Below, in pieces: positions 62,701-64,000 of a stretch of DNA of 64,000 nucleotides. A program made the position numbers and the translations under genes. Under the pieces are notes generated by a model that saw only the letters and a program-made list of their open reading frames with translations, was not told the DNA's origin and ran no database searches. Every line of letters begins with the position of its first letter. Position 1 is the first letter of the stretch. This stretch comes from UBA1181 sp963648205 (lineage in GTDB: Bacteria; Bacteroidota; Bacteroidia; Bacteroidales; Paludibacteraceae): NCBI GenBank assembly GCA_963648205.1, contig CAVJCT010000042.1:1-64000 (forward strand), given 5' to 3'.

Positions 62701-63274
62701 AGGTAGCGACATTGCCACCAACAAAACCAACCAACACGTCTACACCATCACCTTCAAAGACCCAACCGTCTATGGTTCGCAACTCGTCAGCCTCTCTATC
62801 AACGGTACAGCCTTGGCAGATTTCAAGAAAGACGAATACAGCTACTATGTAGAAGGTTCTTATTCAGAGAACCCTGTCACCTACACCGCAGACGCATTGG
62901 CAACCGTCGAGGAGTCGTATGACGCGACTGAGAATGCGAAAGTATTGGTAGTGAAAGGTGGAAACATCGCCAAAGACGCCACCAACACCCACACCTACAC
63001 CATCAAGTTCTCTTCTTCATTCGTATATGAGGCGAACATCGTAAGTGTCAAAGTAGACGGCACTGCCGTTGAAGGTTTCGACAGCAGCGTACAACGACAG
63101 ACAATCTCAGCCGATTACACAAAATCTGAAATCACAGTAGAGGTGAGTCCGGAAGCACAATATTGTGCAAACTACGACAAATCGACAGGAATCCTCACCG
63201 TGGTGGTTTGGGCTGGTAATTTCGACAAGAACTCATCCAACTTCAAGACCTACTACTTGGTCATCAAGAAATAA
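59750..63274 (+). CDS. Secreted PCMD-domain protein with 11 cadherin-like beta-sandwich repeats
   Basis: 1174 residues. A signal peptide (FAIFSTASA) precedes an N-terminal PCMD-type domain (about residues 28-260: LANSDFESWSSSTLPNNWNTY ... DKIYVDDVEMIY). Eleven tandem repeats of about 80 residues follow, each starting L..L.IDG..V..F....Y.Y and ending LTI.VKG.DI....N.H.Y.I.F (cadherin-like beta-sandwich, PF12733-like). Repeats 5 and 7 are the closest pair. There is no T9SS C-terminal domain, no membrane anchor and no lipobox, so it may be periplasmic or exported otherwise. PCMD proteins are linked to carbohydrate metabolism in Bacteroidetes; a glycan-binding or surface role is inferred. Confidence 0.82.
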   Translation: MTIRNCVITTTILTCFFAIFSTASAEDVYQLANSDFESWSSSTLPNNWNTYETVEGSSSFLANAAKNSKQCERSTDVRPGSAGKYSAVGKVKSVLGIPANGMITSGCIYAGATSATDTKNHNFSKISDESKSAAFTGRPDSCVAWIKNQPSSSSQKGRFYILLHGKYETQDPGTTWSQVCAVAGMNPPQCDWTRYAVAFYYKGETLKLANYEGEQSLSPQCSDAKPSYALASFATNYVPGEGNESDKIYVDDVEMIYNSKLNSLTIDGTSVDNFSKNNFSYTVKKYYKDVKVAYVSDGKYATTSESYDEETGILTIKVMGDDYSANANSFHEYKIQFYRPASMTTFKIGDTEIDGFSSSTYDYTIDDKAYKSVKSNVSYTVKNAAGDVSESFDESTNTLAISFKNDAGDNLVYTFKFHAPFGSQLKSLKIAGEAVEGFSASTYAYTVKNTYKESELDYETDEEATAVTSYDPETYVLTIEVRAKDYADDNTNVHTYKIQYHESYGSYLTALSINDVAVSDFSSLTFDYSSKDVYHEGKTTVTYKASAEANVTTSYDATSRAYTLIVKGGDIDVDPTNTHTYKVVFHDVYGSQLTTLKHERVQVSDFAKDKYDYKIGKSYDEETISWEVDNEATSESSFDSKTNILTITVKGGDFASNSDNYNTYKVQFAAKSLLTDLAIDGTTLSNFKTNKYNYDQSELIYSAVKVTYTTTDGATAEESFNSETAVLTITVKGADIETFPNNYNTYTIQFHVSYGSQLTSLKYDNELVADFAKDKYDYNIESSYDKDNISWEADAEAKVKSEYDETTNALTLTVSGGDIAQNTTNYHTYTVQFLAPSLLSVLKVNNRSVEGFSSSKFIYTLSSVYDPSKTKITYTKQDESSTAEGAYDDASNTYTITVKGKDIAEHPNNYHEYKLQFGKAAESVLTDLQIDGSSIDGFDSETYAYTKDDLLYSEVSNVTWTASEGTTVEATYDVATYTMTITVKGSDIATNKTNQHVYTITFKDPTVYGSQLVSLSINGTALADFKKDEYSYYVEGSYSENPVTYTADALATVEESYDATENAKVLVVKGGNIAKDATNTHTYTIKFSSSFVYEANIVSVKVDGTAVEGFDSSVQRQTISADYTKSEITVEVSPEAQYCANYDKSTGILTVVVWAGNFDKNSSNFKTYYLVIKK

Positions 63275-64000
63275 TGACAGACTCCATTTATGCAGTTGGA
63301 TTAACGATTCCATTCATTGGGACGACCTTGGGGGCGGCAATGGTTTTCGCCCTCCGAGACAAGATCTCATCGACATGGCAGAAGACTCTTTTAGGTTTTG
63401 CTTCGGGCGTTATGATGGCTGCCTCTGTTTGGTCTCTTCTCATTCCAAGCATTAATATGTGCGCCGACCATGGCAAATGGGCAGTGTTCCCCGCCGTTGT
63501 CGGATTTCTTGCTGGAATGTTTTTCCTCCTGATTTTAGACACCGTAACTCCCCACCTCCACCTCAATTCTGAGAAACCAGAAGGTGTCTCTTCTTCACTC
63601 AAGAAATCGAGTATGTTGGTGTTGGCAGTTACCCTCCACAATATTCCAGAAGGAATGGCAGTGGGCGTAACCTTAGCAGGCGCAAGTATGGGAGACGCTG
63701 GCATATCCCTTAGCGGTGCATTAGCCCTCTCACTCGGTATGGCTATTCAAAATTTTCCAGAGGGCGCGATTATCTCCATGCCCCTCAGAGCCTCGGGTTG
63801 TTCCCGTCACAAATCTTTTGGATTAGGCGTTCTCTCTGGTTTGGTCGAACCCATTTTCGGGATTCTGACCATTCTGCTAATCGACTTAACTCTACCCATT
63901 CTACCCTATTTATTGGCTTTCTCGGCAGGAGCAATGATCTACGTCGTCGTTGAAGAGTTGATTCCCGAATCACAAGAAGAGCCCCACTCCAACATTGCCA
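63274..64000 (+). CDS. ZIP-family metal transporter (5' part; runs off the window)
   Basis: Starts at ATG 63274, overlapping the previous stop by one base (TAATG), and is open to the end of the window (242 codons visible). Membrane helices alternate with the ZIP signature: HNIPEGMAVGVTLAGA in helix IV and QNFPEGAIISMPLRA in helix V, followed by GLVEPIFGI and VVVEELIPES, the metal-binding His/Glu residues. It imports divalent metal (zinc or iron) like ZupT. The one-base overlap suggests translational coupling to the repeat protein, an odd pairing. Confidence 0.9.
   Translation, partial: MTDSIYAVGLTIPFIGTTLGAAMVFALRDKISSTWQKTLLGFASGVMMAASVWSLLIPSINMCADHGKWAVFPAVVGFLAGMFFLLILDTVTPHLHLNSEKPEGVSSSLKKSSMLVLAVTLHNIPEGMAVGVTLAGASMGDAGISLSGALALSLGMAIQNFPEGAIISMPLRASGCSRHKSFGLGVLSGLVEPIFGILTILLIDLTLPILPYLLAFSAGAMIYVVVEELIPESQEEPHSNIA

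Noticed and set aside
59750..63274. Regular repeats that could suggest a CRISPR array or satellite DNA
   Set aside because: Repeats are about 240 bp, diverged at DNA level and encode a continuous protein of tandem domains. I saw no CRISPR array anywhere in the window.

Overview
This window comes from the chromosome of a member of the order Bacteroidales (phylum Bacteroidota). The evidence is consistent across the window. Promoters follow the Bacteroidetes pattern TTTG - about 19-21 nt - TAnnTTTG, and ribosome binding sites are weak or absent. The tmRNA carries a GENNYALAA-type tag. The gene families are typical of the phylum: DUF6089-uppS-bamA-ompH-ompH, PorP/SprF, a gliding-motility-type C-terminal domain, DUF4954, PhoH with a PIN domain, DUF4250 and PCMD. 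The genus cannot be told from the sequence alone. One run of Ns (13195-13791) marks an assembly gap or masked stretch.

Layout. 1-1500: a tRNA-Met-like sequence with an intact 3' half and a broken 5' half, then two unrecognised genes that look foreign (a 345-aa amphipathic-helix protein and a 73-aa two-helix membrane protein with a strong Shine-Dalgarno); possibly one end of an integrated element. 1.7-7.3 kb: outer-membrane assembly operon (DUF6089, uppS, bamA, two Skp/OmpH chaperones). 7.3-12.9 kb, minus strand: YfcE-like phosphoesterase, small membrane protein, DUF4954 beta-helix protein, hflX, recA. 12.9-15.5 kb: Rpn/PD-(D/E)XK nuclease interrupted by Ns, an acidic surface-type lipoprotein, YebC. 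15.5-25.6 kb, minus strand: a type IX secretion (T9SS) adhesin locus with a 2084-aa secreted protein, an OmpA/PD40 protein and two PorP/SprF proteins. 25.8-32.9 kb, minus strand: lipid-A-type ABC exporter, purB, purple-acid-phosphatase-like enzyme, SpeA-like decarboxylase, fabG. 33.1-35.1 kb: groES-groEL with an unusual palindrome pair upstream. 35.2-37.2 kb: small accessory island with a DUF3791 / internally deleted DUF3990 / DUF3791 triad and an AAA/DUF4143 ATPase preceded by four TTTTGTTCAA-type repeats. 37.2-44.5 kb: phoH, folC, two tRNA-Val, tRNA-Arg, RsiV-like lipoprotein, acyl-CoA synthetase, lipoprotein, tRNA-Ser. 44.5-46.5 kb: decayed and intact membrane acyltransferase, then tmRNA. 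46.7-49.1 kb: rny, a candidate 6S RNA, zapA and a coiled-coil partner. 49.2-52.8 kb: an asymmetric heterodimeric ABC exporter. 53.1-59.6 kb: metG, amt, PHP phosphoesterase, an arginase-fold protein that has lost metal ligands, two small genes. 59.7-64 kb: a secreted PCMD protein with 11 cadherin-like repeats, overlapping by one base the start of a ZIP metal transporter that runs off the window.

Most of the window is housekeeping. The parts that deserve a second look are the T9SS giant-adhesin locus, the 35-37 kb island (a decayed ADP-ribosyltransferase-like module beside an ATPase with a repeat-rich upstream region), the tRNA fragment with foreign genes at the left end, the palindromes before groES, and the arginase-like pseudoenzyme. 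I did not find a complete, clearly new defence or mobile system.
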